Assembly: GCF_020886775.1 (NCBI RefSeq)
Contig: NZ_AP024525.1
Location: 124,001 to 188,000 of the forward strand
DNA: 64,000 nt
DNA from: Sinomonas cyclohexanicum
GTDB lineage: Bacteria; Actinomycetota; Actinomycetes; Actinomycetales; Micrococcaceae
Direction of reading: 5' to 3'
Shown piece after piece: positions 16,933 to 24,932 of the stretch. Under the pieces are notes generated by a model. That model was not told where the DNA came from. It saw only the letters and a program-made list of their open reading frames with translations, and did not search any database. Position numbers and translations under genes: made by a program. Position 1 is the first letter of the stretch. Each line of letters starts with the position of its first letter.

Positions 16933-17258
16933 TCGTGCTGCTGGCCGCCGCCGCCGGAGTCCTGGTGCTCGACTCCCGATTCCGCCTCGCCTTCTGGCGT
17001 GCCCCGCGCGCAACCGCCCTCACCGTGGCGGCGGGGACAGTATTCTTCCTCGCGTGGGACGTCGTGGCGATCGCCGCGGGAGTCTTCCGTCACGGGAACT
17101 CGCCGTTCATGACCAGCATCATGCTCGGACCCGAGCTGCCGCTCGAGGAGCCGGTGTTCCTCGCCTTCTTCTCGTACACCGCCCTCGTCCTGTACGCCTC
17201 GACAGAGCGCGTGGCGACGGTCGTCGCTCGCCGCAGGAACCCCGGGAGGACGCCGTGA
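16920..17258 (+). CDS. crtYe: C50 carotenoid cyclase subunit CrtYe
   Basis: 112 residues, three predicted membrane helices, with the lycopene-cyclase-domain motif PELPLEEPVF followed by an aromatic helix. With CrtYf it forms the heterodimeric cyclase that closes the rings of flavuxanthin/nonaflavuxanthin-type precursors to give decaprenoxanthin- or sarcinaxanthin-like C50 pigments. The ATG at 16920 lies inside the crtI end and has GGGAGGGGG before it. Its TGA overlaps the GTG of crtYf. Ring type (epsilon or gamma) cannot be told from the sequence. Confidence 0.88.
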   Translation: MAYLIVLLAAAAGVLVLDSRFRLAFWRAPRATALTVAAGTVFFLAWDVVAIAAGVFRHGNSPFMTSIMLGPELPLEEPVFLAFFSYTALVLYASTERVATVVARRRNPGRTP

Positions 17259-17662
17259 CCTACGCCCTGATCGACGTCATCCTCCTCGCGTGCGCCTCGC
17301 TCGCAGCCGTGCTGCTCTCCGTCCTTGTCCGGGACGCACACGGCAGCGGCGCGGGCGGCCGGGACGCACGACGTCGGGCCCGCAGCTGGGTGCCGGCCCT
17401 GGCCGCAGGAGTGGCGCTGATCGCGCTCACGGCGGTCTTCGACAACGCCATGATCGCTGCTGGGCTGTTCGGGTACGCGCCCGAGGCACTCCTCGGCCCG
17501 GCCGTGGGTCTTGCACCGGTCGAGGACTTCGCCTACCCGCTCGCCGCCGCCGTTCTCCTGCCGGTCCTGTGGCGCAGGCTCGCCGGCGGCGAACGCGCAC
17601 GGCGCCCGGCGTCCGGCAGCGGCAACAGCTGGGACGCACTGACCGCGGGGGAGCAGCGGTGA
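17255..17662 (+). CDS. crtYf: C50 carotenoid cyclase subunit CrtYf
   Basis: 135 residues, GTG start overlapping the previous stop (GTGA). Three hydrophobic segments; VEDFAYPLAAAVLLPVLW near the C-terminus is the lycopene-cyclase-domain motif with its Glu-Asp pair. Second half of the two-subunit cyclase. A Gly/Ala/Arg-rich cytosolic loop follows the first helix and a hydrophilic 30-residue tail follows the last. Confidence 0.88.
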   Translation: MTYALIDVILLACASLAAVLLSVLVRDAHGSGAGGRDARRRARSWVPALAAGVALIALTAVFDNAMIAAGLFGYAPEALLGPAVGLAPVEDFAYPLAAAVLLPVLWRRLAGGERARRPASGSGNSWDALTAGEQR

Positions 17663-18573
17663 GCGCCGCGCCAATCCCGACGCGCGCCGTCGTGCGTCCG
17701 CCGCTGGGCCGTGCGCTGCTCGTCTCGTCCCGCCCGCTCTCGTGGGTCAACACCGCCTACCCGTTCGCGGCCGCGTACCTGCTCGCGGGCGGCGGGCTGG
17801 ACTGGCGCATGGTGCTCGGCACCGTGTTCTTCCTCGTGCCGTACAACCTCGCGATGTACGGGACGAACGACGTGTTCGACTATGCGTCGGACCTGCTCAA
17901 CCCGCGCAAGGGCGGCGCCGAGGGGGCGGTGCTGCCTCCGGCCCTGCACCGGCGGGCCCTGTGGTGGGCGTGGGGCGGGTGCGTTCCCTTTGTCGTGGCG
18001 CTCGTGGCCGGTGGGCCGCCAGCGAGCTGGGCGGTCCTCGCGGTTTCGCTCTTCGCGGTCGCCGCCTACAGTGTCCCCGGGCTGCGCTTCAAGGAGCGGC
18101 CGGTCATCGACTCGATGACGTCGAGCACGCATTTCGTCTCGCCGGCCGCGTACGGTGTCGCGCTCGCGGGCGGGGCCCCGACGGGTTCATCCCTCGCGGT
18201 CCTGGGCGCCTTCTTCCTCTGGGGGATGGCGAGCCACGCATTCGGTGCAGTCCAGGACATCGGGCCCGACCGCCAGGCGGGCATCGGCTCCATCGCGACG
18301 CTCTTCGGGGCCCGGGCCACGGTTCGCCTGGCCGTGGTCCTGTACCTCGCCGCGGGCGGGCTCATCCTCGTCCTCGCGCCCGACGCGCACGGCCCCGCCC
18401 GGTTCGCGGGCCTCCTTGCCCTGCCGTACGCCGCGAGCGCGGCGGCCTCCTGGTCCGTCACGGACCGCACCGCGGAGCGGACCCGATCGGGCTGGCGCCG
18501 CTTCCTCTGGCTCAACTACGTCACCGGCTTCCTCGTGACACTCCTGCTCATCTCCGTCTGGATGTACCCATGA
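17659..18573 (+). CDS. crtEb: Lycopene elongase (UbiA-family prenyltransferase)
   Basis: 304 residues, about 8 to 9 membrane helices. Two Asp-rich motifs of UbiA prenyltransferases are seen: NDVFDYASDLLNPRKGG near residue 75 and QDIGPDRQAGIGS near residue 200. CrtEb adds two C5 units to lycopene and is diagnostic of C50 carotenoid synthesis. GTG start overlaps the crtYf stop; its stop overlaps the photolyase ATG. The frame stays open upstream to 17290 but that part is out of frame with crtYf and not coding. Confidence 0.92.
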   Translation: MSAAPIPTRAVVRPPLGRALLVSSRPLSWVNTAYPFAAAYLLAGGGLDWRMVLGTVFFLVPYNLAMYGTNDVFDYASDLLNPRKGGAEGAVLPPALHRRALWWAWGGCVPFVVALVAGGPPASWAVLAVSLFAVAAYSVPGLRFKERPVIDSMTSSTHFVSPAAYGVALAGGAPTGSSLAVLGAFFLWGMASHAFGAVQDIGPDRQAGIGSIATLFGARATVRLAVVLYLAAGGLILVLAPDAHGPARFAGLLALPYAASAAASWSVTDRTAERTRSGWRRFLWLNYVTGFLVTLLLISVWMYP

Positions 18574-20135
18574 CCCCCACCGACATCACCGTCACTCCCA
18601 CTGCCACCGAAGCGCCCACCTCGCTCGTCTGGTTCCGCGACGACCTCCGGGTCCGCGACAACCCCGCCCTCCGAGCCGCCCTCGCCCACGGCCCTACCGT
18701 GGCCCTGTACGTCCTCGATGAGGAGTCCCCCGGGATCCGCCCACTTGGAGGGGCCGCCAAGTGGTGGCTCCACCACGGGCTCGTGGACCTCGCGGAGTCG
18801 CTCGAGCACCTCGGCGTCCCCCTCGTGCTCCGCCGCGGCCCAGCGGCGGCGATCGTGCCCGATGTCGCCGCGCAGTGCCGCGCCGGGTACGTCGCGTGGA
18901 ACCGCCGCTACGGCGGGCCCGAGCGGCGCGCGGACACGGCCGTGAAGTCGCTCGTGCGCCGGTCGGGACGGGACGCAGAGAGTTTCCAGGCCTCCCTCCT
19001 CCACGAGCCGTGGGACGTCCTCACCCAGCAGGGCGGCGCCTACAAGGTGTTCACGCCGTTCTGGAAGGAGCTCTCCGGCCGGGACCACCGGCACCCCCTG
19101 CCCGCTCCGCCCCGCCAGCGGCAGGCCCCGGAACTCGTCCGAGGCGGCGAGGACCTCGCCGGCTGGGACCTTCTGCCGCACTCCCCAGACTGGTCTGGGC
19201 CGCTCGCGGACGTCTGGACGCCCGGCGAGGAGACCGGCCTCGAGCTCCTGAAGGACTTCGTCGGGCCGGACACGGCGGGGACCGCCGTTGCCGAGTACCC
19301 CGAGGCCCGAGACCTCCCCGCCCGTGCCGGTACTAGCCGGCTCTCCCCGTATCTACGCTGGGGCCACGTGAGTCCATTCCAGGTCTGGCACGCTGTCGCG
19401 GACCGGCGGCGCGCCGCACCCGAGGGAAGCGCGGTGTTCGCTTCCGAGCTCGGCTGGCGTGAGTTTGCCTGGCACACGCTCTTCCACCACGCGGACCTTG
19501 CCTCTGTGAACCTCCACGCCCAGTTTGACGCCTACCCCTGGTGGCTCCCGTCCGGCCGGATGGGTGGCGCGACCTCGGGCGAGTCCCGGCACGGTGAGGG
19601 CCAGCGCGGCGCGCATGGTGCGCACGACGCCGGGCACCGGCGCGCGCACGAGGCTGCAGGCGCCGTCGTGCGCGGGGACGCGGAGGCGAACCGACTCCTC
19701 GACGCCTGGCGGCGGGGGCGGACGGGGTTCCCCCTGGTCGACGCGGGACAGCGGGAGCTGTGGGCCACGGGGTGGATGCACAACCGTGTCCGCATGGTCT
19801 CGGCGAGCCTGCTTGTGAAGAACCTCGGGATCCACTGGCGGCTCGGCGAGCGGTGGTTCTGGGACACCCTCGTCGACGCGGACCCGGCGAGCAATCCGTT
19901 CAACTGGCAGTGGGTCGCGGGTTCGGGCGCGGATGCGGCACCCTTCTTCCGCATCTTCAACCCGCTCACCCAGGAGAGGAAATTCGACCCGGACGGCGCG
20001 TACGTGCGCTCGTGGGTTCCCGAGGTCGGGACGGACGCGTACCCGGAGGCGTGCGTGGACCTCGCCGGGAGCAGGGCCGAGGCCCTCGCCTTGTATCGGG
20101 AGCTCGGCCGCGGCGCGGCGGGACGATCGGCCTAG
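18570..20135 (+). CDS. Deoxyribodipyrimidine photolyase (class I, CPD type)
   Basis: 521 residues. N-terminal antenna-binding domain (LVWFRDDLRVRDNPAL), C-terminal FAD domain with GTSRLSPYLRWGHVSPFQVW, ELGWREFAWHTLFHH, GRTGFPLVDAGQRELWATGWMHNRVRM and ASNPFNWQWVAGSGADAAPFFRIFNP, all diagnostic. It repairs cyclobutane pyrimidine dimers with blue light. Residues about 330-372, between the DAYPWW and LDAWRRG segments, form a His/Gly/Ala-rich insertion not usual in the family; the DNA there holds an inverted pair of the 10-mer discussed in the findings. ATGA overlap with crtEb suggests co-expression of pigment and light-repair genes. Confidence 0.93.
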   Translation: MTPTDITVTPTATEAPTSLVWFRDDLRVRDNPALRAALAHGPTVALYVLDEESPGIRPLGGAAKWWLHHGLVDLAESLEHLGVPLVLRRGPAAAIVPDVAAQCRAGYVAWNRRYGGPERRADTAVKSLVRRSGRDAESFQASLLHEPWDVLTQQGGAYKVFTPFWKELSGRDHRHPLPAPPRQRQAPELVRGGEDLAGWDLLPHSPDWSGPLADVWTPGEETGLELLKDFVGPDTAGTAVAEYPEARDLPARAGTSRLSPYLRWGHVSPFQVWHAVADRRRAAPEGSAVFASELGWREFAWHTLFHHADLASVNLHAQFDAYPWWLPSGRMGGATSGESRHGEGQRGAHGAHDAGHRRAHEAAGAVVRGDAEANRLLDAWRRGRTGFPLVDAGQRELWATGWMHNRVRMVSASLLVKNLGIHWRLGERWFWDTLVDADPASNPFNWQWVAGSGADAAPFFRIFNPLTQERKFDPDGAYVRSWVPEVGTDAYPEACVDLAGSRAEALALYRELGRGAAGRSA

Positions 20136-20136
20136 A

Positions 20137-20733
20137 ATGGCGACCGTGCAACGCAAGCCCCATCCGGAAGAGGAGCCCGCGGCTCCCGTCGGCGCCGCGG
20201 ACCTAGCATGGCCGCACGAAGGGGTCAGCCTCGACCCAGAACCCCGCTCAGGTGAGGGCCGCGAGCAGCTGCGAAGCACTCCCGGCTTCGAGCTGTTGTT
20301 CCTCCTTCAGAAGTTCGCGAACGAGGCCGACCGCTACGCCGAGACAGTGCGCCGCCAGCATGGTCTGGCCCGCAACGACATCCACGCGCTCAACGCCGTG
20401 GTCGAGGCCGAGCGCGCCGGCGTCACGACCACGCCCGGGGCCCTCCGCGAGCGGCTCGTGCTGAGCTCCGCCGCGATGACGTCTGTGATCGACCGGCTAG
20501 AGGCCTCCGGGCACCTCGAACGGCAGCACTCCCGCGAGGACCGCCGGCAGGTCGAGTTGTCCTCCACCCCGAGCGCCCGTGAGACGGGGCGGGAGATGTT
20601 CGACCCGATGATCCGCCACATGCTGCCCGTCCTCGCCGAGTACACGCCCGAGCAGATCGAGCTCGTCACTGGGCTCATGCAGCGGCTGACCACCGCGATC
20701 GCCGATGCGCGCACCGAGGTCCAGCGCGGATAG
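20137..20733 (+). CDS. MarR-family transcriptional regulator
   Basis: 198 residues. Residues about 1-45 are a Pro/Glu-rich N-terminal extension; residues 46-190 are a MarR winged-helix domain (FELLFLLQKFANEADRY, LVLSSAAMTSVIDRLEASGHLERQHSREDRRQVELS, with the Asp-Arg wing). The ATG lies one base after the photolyase stop, so it belongs to the end of the carotenoid/photolyase operon. The candidate operator is the palindrome at 13170-13200. It may act as CrtR does in C. glutamicum, sensing prenyl diphosphates, but it differs in position. An alternative target is RNase Z downstream, only 3 bases away. Confidence 0.85.
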   Translation: MATVQRKPHPEEEPAAPVGAADLAWPHEGVSLDPEPRSGEGREQLRSTPGFELLFLLQKFANEADRYAETVRRQHGLARNDIHALNAVVEAERAGVTTTPGALRERLVLSSAAMTSVIDRLEASGHLERQHSREDRRQVELSSTPSARETGREMFDPMIRHMLPVLAEYTPEQIELVTGLMQRLTTAIADARTEVQRG

Positions 20734-20736
20734 CCC

Positions 20737-21639
20737 ATGCGCGAACTCGTGGTCCTCGGCACCGCCTCACAGGTGCCCACGCGCACGCGGAACCAGAATG
20801 GTTACCTCCTGCGCTGGGACGGCGAGGGGCTCCTGTTCGACCCGGGCGAGGGCACGCAGCGCCAGATGATCCACGCCGGTGTCGCCGCGACCCAGGTGAC
20901 CCGGATCTGCCTGACCCACGTCCACGGCGACCACTGCTACGGGCTCCCGGGCGTTCTCTCCCGCATGGCGCTGGACCGCGTCGAGCATCCTGTCCACCTG
21001 CATTACCCCGCCTCGGGCGAGCCGATGGTGAGGGCGCTCGTGGCCGTCTCGACGCCGGGGATCGACCTGCGCCTCGTCCCGCACGGCTCCGCCGGCGAGG
21101 TCGCGCCGGGGCTCGACGTGCGGCCCCTGCGGCACCGGATTGACGCGTTCGGGTACCGCATCACGGAGCCGGACGGCCGCAGCCTCGTTCCGCAGCGGCT
21201 GGCTGCGGCGGGGATCGCGGGGCCGGACGTCGGCCGTCTGCAGCGCGAGGGCCAACTCGGCGCGGTGCGCCTCGAGGACGTGAGCGTCCCGCGCCGGGGA
21301 CAGGGCTTCGCGTTCGTCATGGACACCGCGATGTGCGAGGGCGCCGAGGCGCTCGCCGAGGACGTCGACCTCCTCGTCGCCGAGTCCACGTTCGCCGACG
21401 ACGACGCCCTGCTCGCCGAGCAGTACCTCCACCTCACCGCCGGGCAGGCGGGGGCCATCGCACGCACCGCAGGCGCGAAGAACCTCGTCCTGACACACTT
21501 CTCGGCTCGGTACCAGGACGTGAGCGGGCTGGAAGGGGAGGCGCGGCGGCAGGCCGGGGGCGCCGTCGTGCGTGCGGCGACCGACGGCGACCGCTTCGGC
21601 CTCCCGAAGCGGAGGGGCGCACAGGAGGGGTCCCAATGA
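20737..21639 (+). CDS. rnz: Ribonuclease Z
   Basis: 300 residues of the metallo-beta-lactamase/RNase Z family. THVHGDHCYGLPG carries the HxHxDH zinc site; GTASQVPTRTRNQNGYLL is the N-terminal strand with the substrate loop, and VAESTFADDD and LTHFSARY are later metal-site motifs. It trims the 3' end of tRNA precursors. It lies 3 bases after the MarR gene. The length is normal for the bacterial form. Confidence 0.92.
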   Translation: MRELVVLGTASQVPTRTRNQNGYLLRWDGEGLLFDPGEGTQRQMIHAGVAATQVTRICLTHVHGDHCYGLPGVLSRMALDRVEHPVHLHYPASGEPMVRALVAVSTPGIDLRLVPHGSAGEVAPGLDVRPLRHRIDAFGYRITEPDGRSLVPQRLAAAGIAGPDVGRLQREGQLGAVRLEDVSVPRRGQGFAFVMDTAMCEGAEALAEDVDLLVAESTFADDDALLAEQYLHLTAGQAGAIARTAGAKNLVLTHFSARYQDVSGLEGEARRQAGGAVVRAATDGDRFGLPKRRGAQEGSQ

Positions 21640-21703
21640 CTGACGGGGAGCCCACGGAGCCGCCTCGTGGGGGGAGACGCGCGGTGACATGGGCCACCTT
21701 CGT

Positions 21704-21734
21704 TTGACCTCGACCATCGTCGAGGTTCTAGCGT
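21704..21734 (+). promoter_or_regulatory. Promoter with internal operator for the flavin-reductase-like gene
   Basis: TTGACC (21704-21709) and TAGCGT (21729-21734) form -35 and -10 elements. The start codon at 21742 follows 7 bases after the -10, so the mRNA is probably leaderless. The perfect palindrome CCTCGACCATCGTCGAGG (21708-21725) fills the spacer, a position where a repressor would block polymerase. Confidence 0.6.
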
Positions 21735-21741
21735 GGTGGGT

Positions 21742-22293
21742 GTGACGCCCTCCCCGACTGCCCTCCCTCCCGGACCGCCCGCCTTCGCCGACTCCGCCCT
21801 CTTCCGGGACGCGTTCCGTTCGCATCCCTCCGGGGTCGCCATCGTGACGGCGGCGAGCCACGACGGGCCGGTGGGGCTCACGGCGTCCTCGGTCGCATCC
21901 GTCGCTGCGGACCCGCCCACCCTCGCCTTCTCCGTCTCGGGCGGCCGCTCCGCTGTGCACCTGGCCGAAGCGCTCACCGTGGTGGTGCACCTCGTCGACG
22001 CGGACCAGATCGACCTGGTCCGCTCGTTCGCGACCCCCGGCGCTCCGCGGTTCACTGAGGCCATGGACTGGGAGACGCTGGCCACCGGCGAGCCGTGGCT
22101 GCATGCCGCACCGTGGGCGCTGCGCTGCTCGATCGAGCACCGCGTGCCCGTGGGCCCGTCAGTGCTGCTCGCCGGGACGGTGCTGGAGATCCTGACGCAC
22201 GACGGCGCCGGCGCGCCTCCCGTGCACGGCGCACCGCTCGTCTACCACGACCGTGCTTTCCACGCGCTGGGGGAGCACTCCCGCCTCCCGTGA
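21742..22293 (+). CDS. Flavin reductase-like FMN-binding protein
   Basis: 183 residues from GTG 21742 (an in-frame GTG at 21733 overlaps the -10 box, so 21742 is preferred). Flavin-reductase split-barrel domain: FRSHPSGVAIVTAASHDGPVG, LTASSVASVAADPPTLAFSV and LVYHDRAFHAL near the end. Such proteins reduce FMN/FAD with NAD(P)H or bind flavin. It is a single gene between RNase Z and the exonuclease, with its own promoter and palindromic operator. No oxygenase partner lies next to it. Confidence 0.85.
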   Translation: MTPSPTALPPGPPAFADSALFRDAFRSHPSGVAIVTAASHDGPVGLTASSVASVAADPPTLAFSVSGGRSAVHLAEALTVVVHLVDADQIDLVRSFATPGAPRFTEAMDWETLATGEPWLHAAPWALRCSIEHRVPVGPSVLLAGTVLEILTHDGAGAPPVHGAPLVYHDRAFHALGEHSRLP

Positions 22294-22305
22294 CGCCATT
22301 CTAGA

Positions 22306-22382
22306 AGTCACCTTCTGGGGGTCACGTCCTGCGGGTCAGATCCCGTGGGATCCCGCGGGACGTGACCTTCAGGAGATGACTC
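22306..22382. terminator. Large hairpin between convergent genes (repeat family 2, copy 1)
   Basis: Nested inverted repeat: AGTCACCTTCTG pairs imperfectly with TTCAGGAGATGACT, GGTCACGTCC pairs perfectly with GGACGTGACC, and GATCCCGTGGGATC closes the centre. It lies between the ends of the flavin-reductase-like gene (+) and the exonuclease gene (-), so a bidirectional terminator is likely. The left arm resembles the hairpin at 42476-42518. Confidence 0.7.
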
Positions 22383-22420
22383 TCAGACGTGTGCGTCGAG
22401 TCTTAGACGTGTGTGTCGAG
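22381..22420. repeat. 20-base tandem duplication at the exonuclease 3' end
   Basis: 22381-22400 and 22401-22420 are the same 20-base unit with two differences (TCTCAGACGTGTGCGTCGAG against TCTTAGACGTGTGTGTCGAG). The second copy holds the end of the exonuclease gene and its TAG stop (22403-22405). The first copy lies just beyond it. Confidence 0.85.
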
Positions 22421-23341
22421 GGCGGCGAGGAGGCGCTTGACCGACCCCCCGAGGTTCCATTCCGTGACGAGGCGCTCGAGTTCGAGGCGGGCCTCGCCGT
22501 CGGGCGGGCTGAGCCTTGCGCCCGCCTCGGCGAGGGTAGGCAGCTCAAGATTCCGGACCACGTTGACCACGGCGGGCGCGACAGCGAGGTAGTCTGCGGC
22601 GGCGGCGAGCTTGGCCCGCATGGGCGCGGGGACGTCGCTGTCCGGGTCCGCGGCCTCGGCGAGGAGGCCCTCGAGGGTGCCGTACCGCCCAAGCAGGGTC
22701 GCCGCGGACTTCTCGCCGATGCCGGCCACGCCCGGCAGGCCGTCTGAGGCGTCGCCCCGCAGGGTCGCGTAGTCGGCATACTGCTCCGGCAGCACGCGGT
22801 ACTTGCCCACGACGACGGCGTCCGTCACCACCTCGAGGTTCTTCATGCCGCGTGCGGTATAGATGACCCGGACGTCGCGGGCATCACTGACTACCTGGAA
22901 CAGGTCCCGGTCCCCCGTCACGACGTCGACCGGCAGCTCGGCGGTGCTCGCGTAGGTGCCGATGACGTCGTCGGCCTCGTGCTGCGGCGCGCCCACGATC
23001 GCGATCCCCGCGAGGCCGAGCACGTGTCGGATGAGCGGCACCTGCGGCACGAGGCCCGGAGGCACCATCTCGACGTCCGGGCCGCCGGGCACGTGGCGCT
23101 CCACGCGGTGCGCCTTGTAGGTGGGGATGAGGTCCACGCGCCAGTGGGGGCGCCAGTCGTCGTCCCAGCACGCGATGAGGTGCGTCGCGCCGAAGTCCGT
23201 GGTGAGGCGGGCGATCATGTCCAGCAGGCCTCGGACCGCGTTGACCGGGGTCCCGTCGGCGCGCGCGATCGACTCGGGGATGCCGTGGAAGGCGCGGAAG
23301 TACATGGACGCGGTGTCGAGCAGCATGAGGCGGTCCGGCAT
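22403..23341 (-). CDS. Stand-alone 5'-3' exonuclease (PolA N-terminal-like)
   Basis: 312 residues. Metal-binding acidic motifs of the FEN family are visible: LLDTASMYFRAFHG (residue 8 on), YKAHR, EADDVIGTYA (about 120), GDRDLFQ (about 142), and the helix-3-turn-helix GDASDGLPGVAGIGEKSAATLL (about 195-216). It would remove 5' flaps or RNA primers in replication and repair. ATG start at 23341. Its 3' end shows a 20-base tandem duplication. No DNA polymerase domain follows, as usual for this actinobacterial paralogue. Confidence 0.93.
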   Translation of the reverse strand: MPDRLMLLDTASMYFRAFHGIPESIARADGTPVNAVRGLLDMIARLTTDFGATHLIACWDDDWRPHWRVDLIPTYKAHRVERHVPGGPDVEMVPPGLVPQVPLIRHVLGLAGIAIVGAPQHEADDVIGTYASTAELPVDVVTGDRDLFQVVSDARDVRVIYTARGMKNLEVVTDAVVVGKYRVLPEQYADYATLRGDASDGLPGVAGIGEKSAATLLGRYGTLEGLLAEAADPDSDVPAPMRAKLAAAADYLAVAPAVVNVVRNLELPTLAEAGARLSPPDGEARLELERLVTEWNLGGSVKRLLAALDTHV

Positions 23342-23415
23342 GGGCCTATCCTGACACGCCTTCCCTAGCGCCGGGATGCGAAGACGGGTCCCGGCCAGCC
23401 GGGCCGCCGCCTGCC

Positions 23416-24093
23416 TCAGCCGCCCAGCCGCCGCCCGATCTCGCTCCGCTCGAACCCGTCAAGCAGCTCCCGCGGCGAGGCGGACACCTCGACGGCGCCC
23501 GCCTCGCGGAGCTCGGCCGCGCTGTATCCGCCGGACGCGAGCCCCACGGTCGGGATGCCGAGCGCGGAGGCGGCCTGGACGTCCCAGACGGCGTCGCCCA
23601 CGAACAGGGCCTCGGACGCATCGAGCCCGCCCGCGCCGAGGGCGGCGACGAGGATGTCCGGGGCCGGCTTCGACTCCTTGGCGTCCGCCGAGCTCGTCGC
23701 GGCGTCAATGAACTCGTCCGCGTCGATTACCGAGCGCAGCACGTCGAGGTCCTGCCGCCGGGCAGAGGACGCGAGCACCACGGTGAGCCCTGCGGACTTG
23801 CAGCGCTCGAGGAGCCCGCGCGCGCCGTCGAACGCCCGCAGGTGCGGCCAGAACGTCGAGAACACTGCCGAGTGGGTGTCCATGATCTCGCCGTCCTGGG
23901 AGGCGTCTCGGCCCGGGCCGAGCACCTGCTCGACGATCCGCTGACCGCCCATGCCCACGCGCCGGTGAATCTCGTTCATCCGGACGTCATGCCCGAATCG
24001 GCGGAAGCCGTGCCACCACGCGATCGTGTGGAAGTAGGTCGAGTCAACGAGCGTGCCGTCCACGTCGAACAGCGCGCCCCGCAGCGCCGTCAC
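23416..24093 (-). CDS. HAD-family hydrolase
   Basis: 225 residues. Motif I is FDVDGTLVDS (nucleophile Asp9), motif II SS near ASSARR, motif III Lys in AKESKPAPDI, motif IV GDAVWDVQAA. The cap segment after motif I (residues 15-90) places it in subfamily IA, like phosphoglycolate or beta-phosphoglucomutase-like phosphatases. Substrate unknown. GTG start immediately follows the stop codon of the Cys-rich gene, so the two are co-transcribed. Confidence 0.9.
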   Translation of the reverse strand: MTALRGALFDVDGTLVDSTYFHTIAWWHGFRRFGHDVRMNEIHRRVGMGGQRIVEQVLGPGRDASQDGEIMDTHSAVFSTFWPHLRAFDGARGLLERCKSAGLTVVLASSARRQDLDVLRSVIDADEFIDAATSSADAKESKPAPDILVAALGAGGLDASEALFVGDAVWDVQAASALGIPTVGLASGGYSAAELREAGAVEVSASPRELLDGFERSEIGRRLGG

Positions 24094-24330
24094 CTACTGC
24101 GTCCGGTCCGCGAGCCCCTGCACCCCGCTGGCCTCAGCACAGTGCGCACAGCAGAACATGCCCTGGCCCGACTCGACGCCGTGCCCTAGGATCCTGCACC
24201 CGCAGTGCCCGCAGACTGGCGCGAATGCGTGGATGGCGCACTCGAAGCTGTCGAAGGTCCCGGACCTCTCGCCCTGGATGAGCCTGAAGGTCTTGTCGTA
24301 GTGGTTTCCGCATACGTCACAGGTAGCCAT
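24094..24330 (-). CDS. Small Cys-rich zinc-ribbon-like protein
   Basis: 78 residues with CDVCGNHYDK at the N-terminus and CGHCGCRILGHG plus CCAHCAEASG further on, giving at least two CxxC knuckles that probably bind zinc. No name can be given with certainty. It resembles small actinobacterial proteins placed near metabolic genes. ATG at 24330; stop is followed at once by the HAD start. The first CxxC pair and the two later pairs suggest a treble-clef or two-ribbon fold. Confidence 0.75.
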   Translation of the reverse strand: MATCDVCGNHYDKTFRLIQGERSGTFDSFECAIHAFAPVCGHCGCRILGHGVESGQGMFCCAHCAEASGVQGLADRTQ

Positions 24331-24362
24331 GGGCCAGTGGTACCCCCGGCGCCGCGGCTCAA

Positions 24363-24932
24363 TCAAGGGTTCGCTCCGCCGCGTGCGGGACCGGTGCCGT
24401 GATGCGTGGCTGCGGTGCGAACCACCCGGCTGCTCGCCACGAGGTCGTACAGCGTCCGGCCTCCGACGAACAGGCCCACGCCGTACACGGCAGCCAGCAC
24501 GTAGCATGCGACCAGGGCGGCGTACGCGGCGGGCTCGAGCGGCCCACCCGGGAAGGCGAATGCGTGCCACACCGCGAAGTGCCCGAGCTCCCACGGCACG
24601 AATTTCGTCACGTTCCGCACCACCGCCCTGCCCGCGGGGAGCCGGCCGCCCTCGCGTGCCACCACCGCCAGTCCGACGAGGCGCTTCCCCACGGTCCGGC
24701 CCGCGGCGGCCTCGCACACCGAGAAGTACAGGACTACCGGCAGAGTCAGGATCAGGAATCCCGCGAGCTCGGCCTTGCCCGGCTCGACGAACGCACCGCG
24801 CACGAGTGGAGCGAGCGCCACGAAGGCGAGCAGCGCGTACGTCACGATGAGGAGCCAGTCGACGAAGAACGCCGCAATGCGGCGCAGGGCGATCCGCGCT
24901 TCCGCCCGCGGCGTGCCCGCAACCCCATTCAT
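24363..24932 (-). CDS. RDD-family membrane protein
   Basis: 189 residues, about four hydrophobic segments. LRRIAAFFVDWLLIV is the RDD N-terminal motif (Arg and Asp), and AAAGRTVGKRLVGLAVV and AVVRNVTKFVPW match the conserved core. Function of the family is unsettled; some act in ion or small-molecule transport. The ATG is at 24932. A 115-base gap separates it from trpF. It may be transcribed with the Cys-rich gene, 32 bases downstream. Confidence 0.85.
   Translation of the reverse strand: MNGVAGTPRAEARIALRRIAAFFVDWLLIVTYALLAFVALAPLVRGAFVEPGKAELAGFLILTLPVVLYFSVCEAAAGRTVGKRLVGLAVVAREGGRLPAGRAVVRNVTKFVPWELGHFAVWHAFAFPGGPLEPAAYAALVACYVLAAVYGVGLFVGGRTLYDLVASSRVVRTAATHHGTGPARGGANP

Noticed and set aside
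19560-19700. Intein in photolyase
   Set aside because: The insertion is about 43 residues and lacks splicing-site Cys/Ser-His-Asn motifs.
21635-21707. 23-codon frame after the RNase Z stop
   Set aside because: ATG overlaps the stop but the peptide has no recognisable feature and lies in the promoter of the next gene.
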